64,000 nt of DNA from Bradyrhizobium barranii subsp. apii (GCF_011516635.5 NZ_CP096255.1:4462501-4526500); one strand, 5' to 3'; positions 49,377 through 58,521 are shown, counted from the first letter of the stretch. Notes: generated by a model from the sequence alone, not told the origin. Translations and numbers: made by a program.

Positions 49377-50195
49377 ATGCTGTTCGTCGAGGCCAATGGC
49401 GCAAGGATACCGGCGATCGGGCTCGGGACCTGGGAGCTGAGCGGCCGCGCTTGCGGCCGCGTGGTCGAGCAGGCGCTGCGGCTCGGCTATCGCCACATCG
49501 ACACTGCGCAGGTCTACGACAATGAGCGCGAGGTCGGCGACGGCCTGCGCGGCTCCGGCGTGCGCCGCGACGACATCTTCCTCACGACAAAGGTCTGGAC
49601 CAACCATTTCGCGCCTCATGATCTCGAACGCTCGGTCAAGGAGAGCCTCGCCAGGATGCGGCTCTCCTCCGTCGATCTCCTGCTGCTGCACTGGCCCAAT
49701 TCGCACGTGCCGCTGGAGGAGACGCTGGGTGCGCTGTCGCATGCCAAGCGCATGGGCCTGACCCGCCACATCGGCGTTTCCAATTTCACCGTGGCGCTGA
49801 CCGAGCAGGCGGTGGCGCTGTCGCCGGAGCCACTCGTCTGCAACCAGGTCGAATATCATCCTTATCTCGACCAGACGAAGGTGAGGGCAACCTGCGACCA
49901 GCATGGCCTCGCGCTGGTCGCCTACAGCCCGATCGCCAGGGGACGCGTCAAGGCCGACCAGACGCTCGCCGGGCTCGGCCGCGCGCATCGCAAGACGCCG
50001 GCACAAATCTGCCTGCGCTGGCTGGTGCAACAGAATGTCGCCGCGATCCCGCGCACCTCGCGCGTCGAACGTCTGTCGGAAAACATCGATATTTTCGATT
50101 TCGAGCTCTCGGACGACGAGATGGCCCAGATCGCCGCGCTGGCAAATCCCAAGGGCCGTCTGACCGATTTCGGCTTCGCGCCAAAATGGGATTGA
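49377..50195 (+). CDS. Aldo/keto reductase
   Basis: A 272-residue AKR with all catalytic residues: D in RHIDTAQVY, Y in AQVYDNE, K in TTKVW and H in LLLLHWPN. The C-terminal NADPH-binding IPRTSRVERLSENIDIFDFELSDDEM is standard. Most like the 2,5-diketo-D-gluconate reductase group, but that group is broad and the physiological substrate is unknown. AGAGAGGA precedes ATG 49377. Followed by a TonB-like gene after 28 bp, probably unrelated. Confidence 0.92.
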   Translation: MLFVEANGARIPAIGLGTWELSGRACGRVVEQALRLGYRHIDTAQVYDNEREVGDGLRGSGVRRDDIFLTTKVWTNHFAPHDLERSVKESLARMRLSSVDLLLLHWPNSHVPLEETLGALSHAKRMGLTRHIGVSNFTVALTEQAVALSPEPLVCNQVEYHPYLDQTKVRATCDQHGLALVAYSPIARGRVKADQTLAGLGRAHRKTPAQICLRWLVQQNVAAIPRTSRVERLSENIDIFDFELSDDEMAQIAALANPKGRLTDFGFAPKWD

Positions 50196-50223
50196 GAGGG
50201 GGCCGCTGTATGCTAGGACCGGC

Positions 50224-51237
50224 GTGGCAACCCAAGATCGATCGATGGAACTGCGGAAGATCATACGGACGGACATTGCAGCGTCGGCGGTCGCGCATCT
50301 GACGCTGGTGGCGCTGATCATCCTGATCAGCGAAGTCCATCCGTTTCACGCCGCGGCGCCCGAGACTGTTTCGGTGGACATCGTCACGCCGGAGCAGGTG
50401 AAGGAGGAGGAGGCCAAGGCCGAGGAGAAGGCTCAGGAGCAGGCGAAGGAGAAGCCGCCGGAGCCGCTGCCGGACCTGAAACTGCCGAAGCTGGATTTCA
50501 GCGACAAGGACAAGGCGGAGGCCGCGCCGAAGCCTGCGACCCAGCAGCAGGCCGCGGCGCCATCGCCGTCACCGCAGGCCTCGCCTGAACCGCAGCAGAA
50601 ACAGCCGCAGCCGCAACCCTCACAGGCACCGAAGCAGCGGGAGGCCAATGTGCAGCCGCAGCCTCAACAGCCGCAGCCGTCGCAACAGCCGCCTCCGCAA
50701 CCCCAGCAACACCCGCCGCCCCAGGCGATGCCGCAGCCGCCGTCGCAACAGCCGCCGCCACAAGCGATGCAGCAGCCACAGGCCGCGCCGCCGGCCTATC
50801 AGGCGCCGGAGCCTGACGTGACGGTCAAGTACGGCGTCATGCTGGGCCTGCCGCCGGAATTGCCGCCGGAGCTGCCGAAAGACGCCCCGAAGGACGATGG
50901 CGGCGATGCCAAGGATTCAATCGCAGCCAAGCTGCCATCCGAGGTCATCGCCGCGCTGCGTCGCCACCTGAAGAGCTGCGCCAAGCTGCCGGCCGGGGTC
51001 GACCCGACCGACAACGTCAACATCAAGCTGCGCACGGTGTTCGCCACCGACGGCACACTGGCCCGCCCGCCGATCCTGATCGAAGCTCCGCCATCCGCGA
51101 AGGGCGTGGCCATCGTGAAATCCGCGACCGCAGCGCTCCTGGCCTGCCAGCCCTACAAGATGCTGCCGCCCGACAAGTACGGCGAATGGAAGATCTTGGA
51201 TCTGCCGTTCTCGCCGCGGGATTTTGGCGGAGGGTAG
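50224..51237 (+). CDS. TonB/TolA-like energy-transducer protein
   Basis: A 337-residue protein. A single N-terminal membrane anchor (DIAASAVAHLTLVALIILISEVHPF, about 17-40) is followed by a charged coiled section (VKEEEAKAEEKAQEQAKEK), a long Pro/Gln-rich spacer (about 95-210) and a folded C-terminal domain (AAKLPSEVIAALRRHLKSCAKLPAGVDPTDNVNIKLRTVFATDGTLARPPILIEAPPSAKG) like TolA/TonB C-domains. It would span the periplasm. No ExbB/ExbD or TolB/Pal genes are near. GTG 50224 has AGGA 7 nt upstream; ATG 50245 (MELRKIIRTD) is possible. Confidence 0.82.
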   Translation: MATQDRSMELRKIIRTDIAASAVAHLTLVALIILISEVHPFHAAAPETVSVDIVTPEQVKEEEAKAEEKAQEQAKEKPPEPLPDLKLPKLDFSDKDKAEAAPKPATQQQAAAPSPSPQASPEPQQKQPQPQPSQAPKQREANVQPQPQQPQPSQQPPPQPQQHPPPQAMPQPPSQQPPPQAMQQPQAAPPAYQAPEPDVTVKYGVMLGLPPELPPELPKDAPKDDGGDAKDSIAAKLPSEVIAALRRHLKSCAKLPAGVDPTDNVNIKLRTVFATDGTLARPPILIEAPPSAKGVAIVKSATAALLACQPYKMLPPDKYGEWKILDLPFSPRDFGGG

Positions 51238-51268
51238 GCGGGTCGCTCCACTCTACCCATCCTGCGAG

Positions 51269-51460
51269 CTAAGGCCTCCCGGTTCGCGGCTTCAGCCATG
51301 CCATGATCACGGCCTGCGGCGTTCTCCGGCTGCGTGGCAAGCTATGTCTTTCGATGGTGCGCCGTGCAAACGCGCCGGCCTGCTCGGCGGAGCCTCGCTG
51401 CGCCGGCGCGAGAGCCATCCACTCGCGAATGACGGCACGTCGAATGTTCGATTTTGGCAT
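51269..51460 (-). CDS. Small basic protein, hypothetical
   Basis: A 63-residue protein: MPKSNIRRAVIREWMALAPAQRGSAEQAGAFARRTIERH, then a basic tail. Codon use looks normal for the genome and no other frame competes. It lies 30 bp downstream of the 145-residue gene on the same strand and is probably cotranscribed. No known motif; predicted helical. Moderately likely to be real. Confidence 0.5.
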   Translation of the reverse strand: MPKSNIRRAVIREWMALAPAQRGSAEQAGAFARRTIERHSLPRSRRTPQAVIMAWLKPRTGRP

Positions 51461-51490
51461 CGGATCAAATCCATGAGTTCGGGTGGATGT

Positions 51491-51928
51491 TCACGCGGCC
51501 TGCCGAAGGGGGATGGCCTCCGAGCGCCGCGCCAGAAGCACGCTGCCGCAAGGATGCTCGGCGCCTTGCAGGACGACGAAGCCGCGCTTCGTCACTGCGG
51601 CACGAAGAGTGTCTTTCGCAGCTGCCTTCTGCGCGTCGAGCCAGATCACCAGCACGGCGCGGGGGCTGAGGAAATCGTCGAGCCAATCCACTGTCGCATC
51701 GAGTGCGTGAAGCGTGCGTCGCCGCCAATCCACGAGCGCGACTTCATATTGACCCGCCGGCCGGCCGCAATTGCCTGCCGCCGCTGCCAGCAGATAACCG
51801 CGACGATGCAGCTCAATCACCAATTCCATGCTCTTCGCGCCGACCACGACGATGCGCTGCCGCGTCGAGCAGTTCGCGATGGCCATCATCGGATCGATGA
51901 TCCTGTCGCTGACCCCTGAATTCGACAT
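51491..51928 (-). CDS. Hypothetical protein, Rossmann-like
   Basis: A 145-residue protein. The order of hydrophobic strands (RIVVVGAKSMELVIELHRRGY, YEVALVDWRR, AVLVIWLDAQK, RGFVVLQGAEH) with intervening helices suggests a small Rossmann-like fold reminiscent of class I methyltransferases, but it lacks a clear GxGxG. AGGTG precedes ATG 51928; ATG 51931 is one codon earlier. Upstream of a small basic protein gene on the same strand. Not assigned to a family. Confidence 0.68.
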   Translation of the reverse strand: MSNSGVSDRIIDPMMAIANCSTRQRIVVVGAKSMELVIELHRRGYLLAAAAGNCGRPAGQYEVALVDWRRRTLHALDATVDWLDDFLSPRAVLVIWLDAQKAAAKDTLRAAVTKRGFVVLQGAEHPCGSVLLARRSEAIPLRQAA

Positions 51929-52175
51929 CATTTCACCTGTTCGCTACGCCGCGCGAGCTTGCGCGACGGAGCGGATATGGTGCCGGATGCTGTATGATTT
52001 CGAGATTGGCGCGATCGCGGTTGCATAGGATCGGCATAGGACCAGCCTCGGCCCCGCGCTGCCGGAAACTTATGCCGCGCTTATAAACAGACGATGCACT
52101 CCCCATCGCATTCAAATGCCGTCAGCGCCATTCTTCCGGCCCGCGCTTGTCGTCGCGCCTTGCCTGGAGACAAAA

Positions 52176-52370
52176 ATGTCCGCTTACCGTGCATTGATCG
52201 TGGGACTACACGATCGTCCCATCAGAATGATCCACATGGATTGCATTGACGACGAAGCTGCGATCAGCTCCGCGGAGAGGCTCGTCGACGGTCGCGACGT
52301 GGAGCTCTGGCAGATGGATCGGCCTGTGGCCAGATTCGATTGCCGGTCCGGGACGATGCGCAGGAAGTAA
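52176..52370 (+). CDS. Small conserved protein, hypothetical
   Basis: A 64-residue protein: MSAYRALIVGLHDRPIRMIHMDCIDDEAAISSAERLVDGRDVELWQMDRPVARFD. This beta-alpha-beta pattern with the LWQMDRPVARF ending is common among short bradyrhizobial proteins of unknown role. GGAG precedes ATG 52176; the earlier ATG 52116 lacks a site and adds a non-conserved leader. The 244 bp upstream hold no other gene. Confidence 0.7.
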   Translation: MSAYRALIVGLHDRPIRMIHMDCIDDEAAISSAERLVDGRDVELWQMDRPVARFDCRSGTMRRK

Positions 52371-52428
52371 GCCGGGATATCGCCGAGTGGGCAAGCCTCG
52401 CGTCCTGGGATGACGGAGCCAGTCGTGT

Positions 52429-52508
52429 CGTCCTTGCGAACGTAGCGAAGCAATCCGGACTTTCACCGTGAAAAGATCCTGGAGTGCTTCGCTGCGCTCG
52501 CAGTGACG
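52429..52508. repeat. Dispersed palindromic repeat, third copy
   Basis: Arms beginning CGTCCTTGCGAACGTAGCGA and ending GCTTCGCTGCGCTCGCAGTGACG, related to the intact copy at 24935 but with several mismatches between the arms. Between two convergent genes. Confidence 0.82.
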
Positions 52509-52555
52509 GTGTGGAGAAAACGCGTGCCGCCCTTCGCTCGCGCGCAGCAGATGCC

Positions 52556-53272
52556 TCAAGAACCGCGCTTCCGAGTCTCCGCACCATCCATCTCCTCCGG
52601 CGCCATCGCCGCCCAGGCACTGGACGCGAACTGCCTTCGCCAGGTCACGATCACCACCGCCGCCGTGGTCACGAACAGCACCCAGGGGCTGACGAACCAG
52701 CCGAGATAGCCGAGTGCGAAGAAGAAGGCGCGCTGGCCGCGGTTGAAGTGGCGGCCCGCGGATTCGAACAGGCGCGAGGTGCGGATGACGTGGGCCTCGG
52801 CCTCGGGCGTGTCGCGCCGGTCAGCCGGCGGCATGCCGCCGAACAGGATCGCGACATAGTTGAACAGGCGATAGGCCCAGGCGAATTTGAAGAAAGCGTA
52901 GACGCAGATCAGCACGAGGCCGACGCATTTCAGCTCCCACAGCGCGGGCGAGGGGCTGAGATCGATCGGCAGCTTGGCGAGGATGGTGATGGCGTCGTTG
53001 GTGGCGTGCAGCAGTGCCAGCGCGCCGCCGAGCGCGAACAGGCTGGTGGAAGCGAAGAAGGCGGTGCCGTTCTGGAGCGAGGCCATGATCTGCATGTCGA
53101 CCATGCGGGTGTCGCGGTCGAGCAGGCGGCGGACCCAGACCTCGCGATAGCGGTTCATGCGCGCCGACAGGCTGTCGCGGCCATAGGCCGAGTGCTCCAG
53201 CGTCAGGGCATAGACCAGCCATTCGATGATGAAGAAGCCGACCGCGGTGATGTCGACCCAATGCCTGCCCAT
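52556..53272 (-). CDS. DUF599 family membrane protein
   Basis: A 238-residue membrane protein with four hydrophobic segments: VDITAVGFFIIEWLVYALTL, FFASTSLFALGGALALLHA, ELKCVGLVLICVYAFFKFAWAY and AFFFALGYLGWFVSPWVLFVTTAAVVIV. Between them are MNRYREVWVRRLLDRDTRMVDMQIMASLQNGTAFFASTSLFALGG and FGGMPPADRR, signature stretches of DUF599. The family is common in proteobacteria and has no established function. It stands alone, convergent with the small protein at 52176 and divergent from the GST gene. Confidence 0.88.
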   Translation of the reverse strand: MGRHWVDITAVGFFIIEWLVYALTLEHSAYGRDSLSARMNRYREVWVRRLLDRDTRMVDMQIMASLQNGTAFFASTSLFALGGALALLHATNDAITILAKLPIDLSPSPALWELKCVGLVLICVYAFFKFAWAYRLFNYVAILFGGMPPADRRDTPEAEAHVIRTSRLFESAGRHFNRGQRAFFFALGYLGWFVSPWVLFVTTAAVVIVTWRRQFASSAWAAMAPEEMDGAETRKRGS

Positions 53273-53402
53273 GTCTCACTCCTCGCGAAGATCGCAACGA
53301 TTGCCACGCGCGGCCGGGTGCGGCAACGATTGATTGGCGGCAGGCGATGGCGCTAAAAGCAGCCGCATCCGCATCCAAAGGACCTAGGGAAGGACCAGCG
53401 AC

Positions 53403-54065
53403 ATGGCAGCGCTCAAGCTCGCGATCGGAAACAAGAACTACTCGTCGTGGTCGATGCGGCCATGGCTCGCACTGCGCGCCAATGACATACCGTTCGTCGA
53501 GACCGTCATTCCGCTCTACACGGATAATCCCGCGGACAAGGATCAGATCCTGTCCTTCAGCCGCGCCGGCAAGGTGCCGGTGCTGGTCGACGGCGACATC
53601 ACGGTGTGGGATTCGCTCAGCATCATCGAGTACGTCGCCGAGCGCTATCCGGACGTGAAGCTGTGGCCCGACGATGTTGCCGCCCGCGCGCACGCCCGTT
53701 CGGTGTGCGCCGAGATGCATTCCGGCTTCATGGCCTTGCGCAACGAATGCGGCATGAACCTGCACCGCCCCGTGGGCGCCGTGACGCTGTCGGCGGACGC
53801 CAGGGCCAACGTCGCGCGCGTGCAGGAGATCTGGCGGGAGTGCCGGGCGCGCTACGGCGCCAAGGGACCGTTCCTGTTCGGCCGCTTCGGTGCGGCGGAT
53901 GCGATGTACGCCCCGGTCGTGCACCGTTTCCGCACCTACGCGATCGAGGTCACGCCGGAGACCAATGCCTACATGGACACGATGATGGCGTTGCCGGCGT
54001 TCCAGGAATGGACCCGCGACGGAATCGCCGAAACGCTCGTCATCGAGAAATTCGAGAACGTCTAA
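53403..54065 (+). CDS. Glutathione S-transferase family protein
   Basis: A 220-residue GST. The N-terminal thioredoxin-like domain starts LKLAIGNKNYSSWSMRPWLALRANDIPF, with S14/S15 or S17 available as the thiol-activating residue, and contains the cis-proline GKVPVLVDG and the glutathione-contacting DSLSIIEYVAERYP. The C-terminal helical domain runs from about 90. The NYSSWSMRPWLAL start marks the YfcF-like or beta-like subgroup of rhizobial GSTs. GGAAGGA precedes the ATG. Substrate unknown. Confidence 0.92.
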   Translation: MAALKLAIGNKNYSSWSMRPWLALRANDIPFVETVIPLYTDNPADKDQILSFSRAGKVPVLVDGDITVWDSLSIIEYVAERYPDVKLWPDDVAARAHARSVCAEMHSGFMALRNECGMNLHRPVGAVTLSADARANVARVQEIWRECRARYGAKGPFLFGRFGAADAMYAPVVHRFRTYAIEVTPETNAYMDTMMALPAFQEWTRDGIAETLVIEKFENV

Positions 54066-54154
54066 CCCGCGAATGTGATCGGGCGCCGCTTGACGATGTG
54101 CAGGCTGGCGGCGCTCAATCGCGGTGGAAGGACCGCTTGGGAGAGGGCAGGGGC

Positions 54155-54523
54155 ATGGGAATTCTGGACTCGCTGGAAAACAACCCCGCGCTTCGCAGCG
54201 CGCTCGGCCAGCTCGGCGCCGCGGTCCTGCCGGCGGTGTTGAACGAGGTGCTCGGCAGCAACAATCAGGGCGGCCTCAGCGCAATCGTCGCGAAGCTCCA
54301 GCAGTCCGGCTTCGGTGACCAGGTCAAATCCTGGCTCGGTAATGGCCAGAACCTGCCGATCTCGGCCGACCAGCTCCGCGCGGTGCTCGGCAGCGACACG
54401 GTTCGGCAGCTTGCGGCGCGCTACAACATCCCGGTCGACCAGCTCGGCCAGATTCTGGCCCAGGAACTGCCCAAGGCCGTGGACCAGACAAGCCCGGAGG
54501 GGCATCTGCCCCACACCGCCTGA
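54155..54523 (+). CDS. YidB-family (DUF937) protein
   Basis: A 122-residue protein matching YidB: MGILDSLENNPALRS at the start, then AIVAKLQQSGFGDQVKSWLGNGQNLPISADQLRAVLGSDTVRQLAARYNIPVDQLGQILAQELPKAVDQTSPEGHLP. This covers the whole family domain. Cytoplasmic, all-helical, function not established. GAGAGGGCAGGGG lies ahead of ATG 54155. Monocistronic after the GST gene. Confidence 0.9.
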   Translation: MGILDSLENNPALRSALGQLGAAVLPAVLNEVLGSNNQGGLSAIVAKLQQSGFGDQVKSWLGNGQNLPISADQLRAVLGSDTVRQLAARYNIPVDQLGQILAQELPKAVDQTSPEGHLPHTA

Positions 54524-54728
54524 GGGAGCCGGTTCCAGCGGTATCCTCCACCCACCGGTTCCCGCACTATCGTCCTGAAAATACTGCCGGATCGGCCTAT
54601 TTGCCATGCCTGTATACCGCTGGCCAAAACGCCGCATTGCGTGCTATATGTCACGCCGGGTTTTCAGCCGGTCCGACGCAGTGGGACCCTGGGCACGGCC
54701 GGCGCTGTTTGAGTCATGGAGATGGGCG

Positions 54729-54920
54729 TTGAAGCATAAATTCCCCGTGGGAACGCGCGTACTGTTCACTGCCAGCAACGTTGCGCGCCCGGCTGCGAGT
54801 GGCTCATACGAGATCATCCGCCTGCTGCCGACGGATGGCGACGACTGCCAGTACCGCATCAAGAGTTCGACTGAAGCGTTCGAGCGCGTCGCCAAGGAAA
54901 GCCAGCTCGCCCAATCCTGA
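54729..54920 (+). CDS. Small beta-rich conserved protein
   Basis: A 63-residue protein: LKHKFPVGTRVLFTASNVARPAASGSYEIIRLLPTDGDDCQYRIKSSTEAFERVAKESQL. The pattern of a short SH3-like barrel (GTRVLF, GSYEIIRLLP, CQYRIKS) is recognisable, and I recall such proteins in many rhizobia as hypothetical. The start is TTG 54729 with GGAGATGGG just upstream; the open frame further up has no homologous content. Confidence 0.72.
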   Translation: MKHKFPVGTRVLFTASNVARPAASGSYEIIRLLPTDGDDCQYRIKSSTEAFERVAKESQLAQS

Positions 54921-55077
54921 CGGATGACGGTGCCGCGCGTTGACATCGCGAAGGAATTCGCTTCGCTCGCCGTCAAAAGGTCCCCTTCGCCTCGACATGG
55001 TGAACCGGGGGCAGTTGCCGACTCGCGGGGGCTCGCTTTGACCATTCGCTCTTTGCTCGCGTGAGGGGACGTCGCGC

Positions 55078-56070
55078 ATGAACTGGGCATGGGCCACTTC
55101 GTTCGACCAAATCTCGCGCCCGCAGGCCTTTCCGATGTGGATGATCCTGGTAGCCGCCGGCCTCCTCGGCCTGATTCTCCTGATTACGCTCGTGCGCGCC
55201 GAAAGGTCGGTTGCCAACGGCGCGCTGACCGTCATCACGCTGCTTTCCATTGCCATCGCCGTGGCGGCCACCGTGCGCGTTTATGGTCCGGCGGAGGAGG
55301 CGCCGCCGGGCGAGGCGCGCGCGCAGAGCGCGGTTGTCGCCAGCCTGCCGGCGCTGTCCTGTCTCGACGATCTCGCCGGCAATGCCGTGGCGATCGGTTG
55401 CGAGAAGGCGCTGTTCGGCTCGCCTGACGCGGCGGCTGCGGCCGTCTCCTACACCGCCGCGCGGATCGACCGGCTCACCGCGCTCGGCGATGCCGCGACC
55501 GCCGAGAAAAGCCTGACGCTGGACATGAAGGTGCTGCGCAAGGCGCTGGAGCGCGACCGCTACGGCCTCGTCGCGCAGGTGCTGGTTGCGCGCGACGGCT
55601 GCACGCAGTTCGACTGCCCCGCCTTCCGCTCGCTGACCGATCAGCAGCGGGTCGCCGCCAACATGGATTCCCATCTCTACGACACGCTGGTTGCACGCTA
55701 TGCGCCGGGCTGGAACGCGCCCGCAACGGCCCCGGCGATGCCGGCCACCGCGGCGCTTGCCGGGATGCCGCCATCGATGCCGACGGGCAGGCCGACCAAT
55801 GCGGAGTTCCCGAGCGCGTCATCGACGCCGCCGGTGAGCATCATGAATCCGGAGCCGCCCACGGCGGCGGTGCGACAGGCGGCGCCTGCCGGAGGCGCAG
55901 CCGCGGCGCCGCGCGTGTCCGCTCCGACCTCGGCGCAGGCCGCTGCTCCAGCGGCGCCGGCTGCGAAGAAGCCGCCGGCGCCGAAGGCCGCGCGTGCGCC
56001 GGCCGCAGCACCGGTTCCGCTCGCGCCGCCGGCCCCAGCCGCGGCTCCTGCGGCTGCGGATAACGAATAG
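55078..56070 (+). CDS. Membrane protein with Ala/Pro-rich C-terminus
   Basis: A 330-residue protein. Two hydrophobic segments lie near the start (FPMWMILVAAGLLGLILLITLV and LTVITLLSIAIAVAATVRVY). The periplasmic part (about 75-210) has four cysteines (SCLDDLAGNAVAIGCEKALFG, DGCTQFDCPAFRS), spaced to form two disulfides, and a helical region with LTLDMKVLRKALERDRYG. The last 120 residues are low-complexity Ala/Pro. No family recognised. Conserved-looking core suggests a rhizobial envelope protein. Confidence 0.78.
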   Translation: MNWAWATSFDQISRPQAFPMWMILVAAGLLGLILLITLVRAERSVANGALTVITLLSIAIAVAATVRVYGPAEEAPPGEARAQSAVVASLPALSCLDDLAGNAVAIGCEKALFGSPDAAAAAVSYTAARIDRLTALGDAATAEKSLTLDMKVLRKALERDRYGLVAQVLVARDGCTQFDCPAFRSLTDQQRVAANMDSHLYDTLVARYAPGWNAPATAPAMPATAALAGMPPSMPTGRPTNAEFPSASSTPPVSIMNPEPPTAAVRQAAPAGGAAAAPRVSAPTSAQAAAPAAPAAKKPPAPKAARAPAAAPVPLAPPAPAAAPAAADNE

Positions 56071-56113
56071 TTCGGCATTCCAAATACGTGGCTGCCCGGC
56101 TAATGCTGGGGCC

Positions 56114-56554
56114 ATGCCGCTACATTTGATCAAGCTCGCCGTCGGCTGCGACTCCGTCAAGGAATTGAAGGGGTGGGTCGCCGAACGGATGCAGACCGCC
56201 AAGAAGAAGGGTCTGCCGCAACATCACATCCACATCACCCGCATGGTGCCCAAGCGCGACGCCGAGATCCTGGCGGGCGGATCGCTCTACTGGGTGATCA
56301 AGGGCGAGATCGCCGCGCGTGAAAAGATCATCGGCATCGAGCCGTTCCGCGACAAGGACGGCATCGGCCGTTGCCGGATCGTGATGCAGCCGAAGGTGAT
56401 CACGGTATCGCCGCGGCCGATGCGGCCGTTCCAGGGCTGGCGCTACCTCAGCGACGATTCCGTGCCGCCCGATCTCGGCAAGTTGGCCGCCGGCTCGATC
56501 GCGGCGATGCCGGAGCCGATGCGGCGCGAACTGCGCGATCTCGGACTGCTCTGA
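56114..56554 (+). CDS. DUF1489 family protein
   Basis: A 146-residue protein of the alphaproteobacterial DUF1489 family: LHLIKLAVGCDSVKELKGWVAERM, then TRMVPKRDAEILAGGSLYWVIKGEIAAREKIIGIEPF and ending PRPMRPFQGWRYLSDDSVPPDLGKLAAG. The family covers the full length. It is restricted largely to alphaproteobacteria and has no established role. ATG 56114 is 43 bp past the preceding gene; it may be transcribed with it. Confidence 0.88.
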   Translation: MPLHLIKLAVGCDSVKELKGWVAERMQTAKKKGLPQHHIHITRMVPKRDAEILAGGSLYWVIKGEIAAREKIIGIEPFRDKDGIGRCRIVMQPKVITVSPRPMRPFQGWRYLSDDSVPPDLGKLAAGSIAAMPEPMRRELRDLGLL

Positions 56555-56563
56555 CGCGGCCGC

Positions 56564-57313
56564 TCATGGCGACGTGACGATGTGCAGCCGCGCCCAGTCG
56601 GAGGGCGGCATCACGACCGGACGTCCGCCTTCGCCGATGGCGTCGATGATGTCGACCAGTTCGGGCTCGACGCCCATCTCGAGCAGGTACTTGCGATACT
56701 GCTCGCCAAAGATCGTCGTCAGGCTCTCGCGTTGTTCGGGCGCAACGTTGGGTGCGCGGCGATTGCGGATGGAACGGCCGGTCAGCACCACCGTCGCACC
56801 TTGCGGGAGGCTGCGATGCACCCCGCCGGCGAGCATGAGGACGCACGCGAAATCGCACGCCGGATCCGGCAGGGATACCTTGGCGTCGAGCGGTCCGCCC
56901 GGGCGCTTCAGCGCAAAACAATCCGCCTCCGGCCTGCCGGCGCAGGCCCCGACCTCGGTCGCGCCGGCGGTGGCATCCAGGCGGCGGTCGCGCAGGATGC
57001 GGCCCATGCTGACCGCAACATTGAGGTTGGAGCCGCCCCAGCTATGGATGACGAGCGGCATCTTGTGTCCCGCCTGGCGATCGAGAATCGCGATCAGCCG
57101 CTTGTAGCTGTCCCATTGCACCGTGCCCTCGGCGGCGATCCAGTCGGAGCAGCCCGGTCCGCAGGCCCCGGCGGGGCCATGGGCGACGTAGAAGATCATC
57201 GCATCTGGCGGCGACCCGTACAGGCCGATCGGCGGGCGCTGTTGTGCCTGGGCGGCAGTCGCGGCGACAAGCGCCAGCACGCCGTTCACGATCATCGTGC
57301 GGATGAATGACAT
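56564..57313 (-). CDS. Exported ClpP/crotonase-like protein (COG3904-like)
   Basis: A 249-residue protein with a signal peptide (IRTMIVNGVLALVAATAAQAQQ). The body resembles periplasmic ClpP-fold proteins: MPLVIHSWGGSNLNVAVSMGRILRDRRLDATAG matches the oxyanion strand with GG and the following helix, and CDFACVLMLAGGVHRSLPQGATVVLTG the segment that usually carries the catalytic Ser as C-x-S-A-C. Here the Ser position is Phe (C-D-F-A-C), so it may be non-proteolytic. Several cysteines (CGPGCSDW, GACAGRPEADC) suggest disulfides. Convergent with DUF1489. Assignment is tentative. Confidence 0.68.
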   Translation of the reverse strand: MSFIRTMIVNGVLALVAATAAQAQQRPPIGLYGSPPDAMIFYVAHGPAGACGPGCSDWIAAEGTVQWDSYKRLIAILDRQAGHKMPLVIHSWGGSNLNVAVSMGRILRDRRLDATAGATEVGACAGRPEADCFALKRPGGPLDAKVSLPDPACDFACVLMLAGGVHRSLPQGATVVLTGRSIRNRRAPNVAPEQRESLTTIFGEQYRKYLLEMGVEPELVDIIDAIGEGGRPVVMPPSDWARLHIVTSP

Positions 57314-57389
57314 GCCCCTGCCAGCCGGCTCGTTTCCTCGCCCCGATCATCCATCCGGGCGATGGAACGCGCAAGATCGAGCTCGGCGG

Positions 57390-58241
57390 TTACACCGCGA
57401 TATTGTCGATCAGCCGGGTCGTGCCGAGCTTGGCCGCCACCAGGATCCGCAACGGGCCGTCCTTGCGCGAGGTGACCGGCGCGAGCGTCTCGGCATGGCG
57501 GGCCTCGAAATAGTCGAGCGCGAAGCCGGCCGCCGTGATCGTCCCGGCGCCGCGCGTCATCGCGGATGCGATCGCTTCGCCGGCGCGGATGCGCCCGGCG
57601 CTGTCCTTCATGGCGCGGTAAAGCGTGGTCGCGGTCTGCCGCTCCTCCGGCGAGAGATAGAAGTTGCGCGAGGACATCGCGAGCCCGTCACGCTCGCGCA
57701 CGGTGCGGGAGCCGGTCACCTTGACGCCGAGGTCGAGGTCGCGCGCCATCTGCGTCACCACCCGCAACTGCTGAAAGTCCTTCTCGCCGAAGATCGCGAC
57801 GTCCGGCCGGCACTGCGTGAACAGCTTGCTGACGACGGTGGCGACGCCGCCGAAGAAGTGCGGCCTGAAGCGGTCCTCGAGGCCGGCCAGCGCCGGCCCC
57901 TCCGGCACGATGCGGGTCGCAAAGCCTTCCGGATACATCGCCTCGGCGCCGGGGTGCCAGACGATGTCGACGTCCTCGGCGGCGAGCTTGGCGAGATCGG
58001 ACTTCCAGGTGCGCGGATAGGCACCAAAGTCCTCGGTCGGGGCGAACTGGGTCGGGTTGACGAAGATCGACACCACGACGCGACTCGCGCGCCGCTTGGC
58101 GAGGCGCACCAGCGACACATGCCCGTCATGGAGGGCCCCCATGGTCGGGACCAGCGCGATCGTGGCCTTTCGCTTGCGAAGATTGTCGACGGCGCGTCGC
58201 AAGGCGGGGACCGTGCGGGCGATCAAGGGGCTTCGTGACAT
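57390..58241 (-). CDS. panC: Pantoate--beta-alanine ligase
   Basis: A 283-residue pantothenate synthetase. The HIGH-like motif is in VPTMGALHDGHVSLVR, followed by VVSIFVNPTQFAPTEDF, GVATVVSKLFTQCRPDVAIFGEKDFQQLRVV and the KMSKS-equivalent AMSSRNFYLSPEER. It joins pantoate and beta-alanine with ATP to make pantothenate for CoA. panB is not in the window. Divergent from mipZ, with 280 bp between them that hold no other gene. Confidence 0.95.
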   Translation of the reverse strand: MSRSPLIARTVPALRRAVDNLRKRKATIALVPTMGALHDGHVSLVRLAKRRASRVVVSIFVNPTQFAPTEDFGAYPRTWKSDLAKLAAEDVDIVWHPGAEAMYPEGFATRIVPEGPALAGLEDRFRPHFFGGVATVVSKLFTQCRPDVAIFGEKDFQQLRVVTQMARDLDLGVKVTGSRTVRERDGLAMSSRNFYLSPEERQTATTLYRAMKDSAGRIRAGEAIASAMTRGAGTITAAGFALDYFEARHAETLAPVTSRKDGPLRILVAAKLGTTRLIDNIAV

Positions 58242-58521
58242 CAGGACTCGACAGGGTTGGGAATGGGAAGCGGGCGCGTCCCGGCGCCCGGCCGGCTAAC
58301 CTTAACAAGCGCCGATCGTGGACGCCATGCATTCGGAAGCGGCACAGCATCCCGCGCGAGGCCGCGAACGATGTCGCGACATGGCTGAATCACAAGCGAG
58401 AGATGGTGCCGTGATTCATTTCGAACACGGCGCGCTGCGATTTGCATTTACTGTCACGCATTTCACTTGACCGCAGACGCGGCCAACTCGAAGATATTCA
58501 TCAGGGGTGTTGAGGATCGCT

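Noticed and set aside
50433..50779. Antisense frames in the Pro/Gln-rich part of the TonB-like gene
   Set aside because: Products are low-complexity reflections of the repetitive coding strand.
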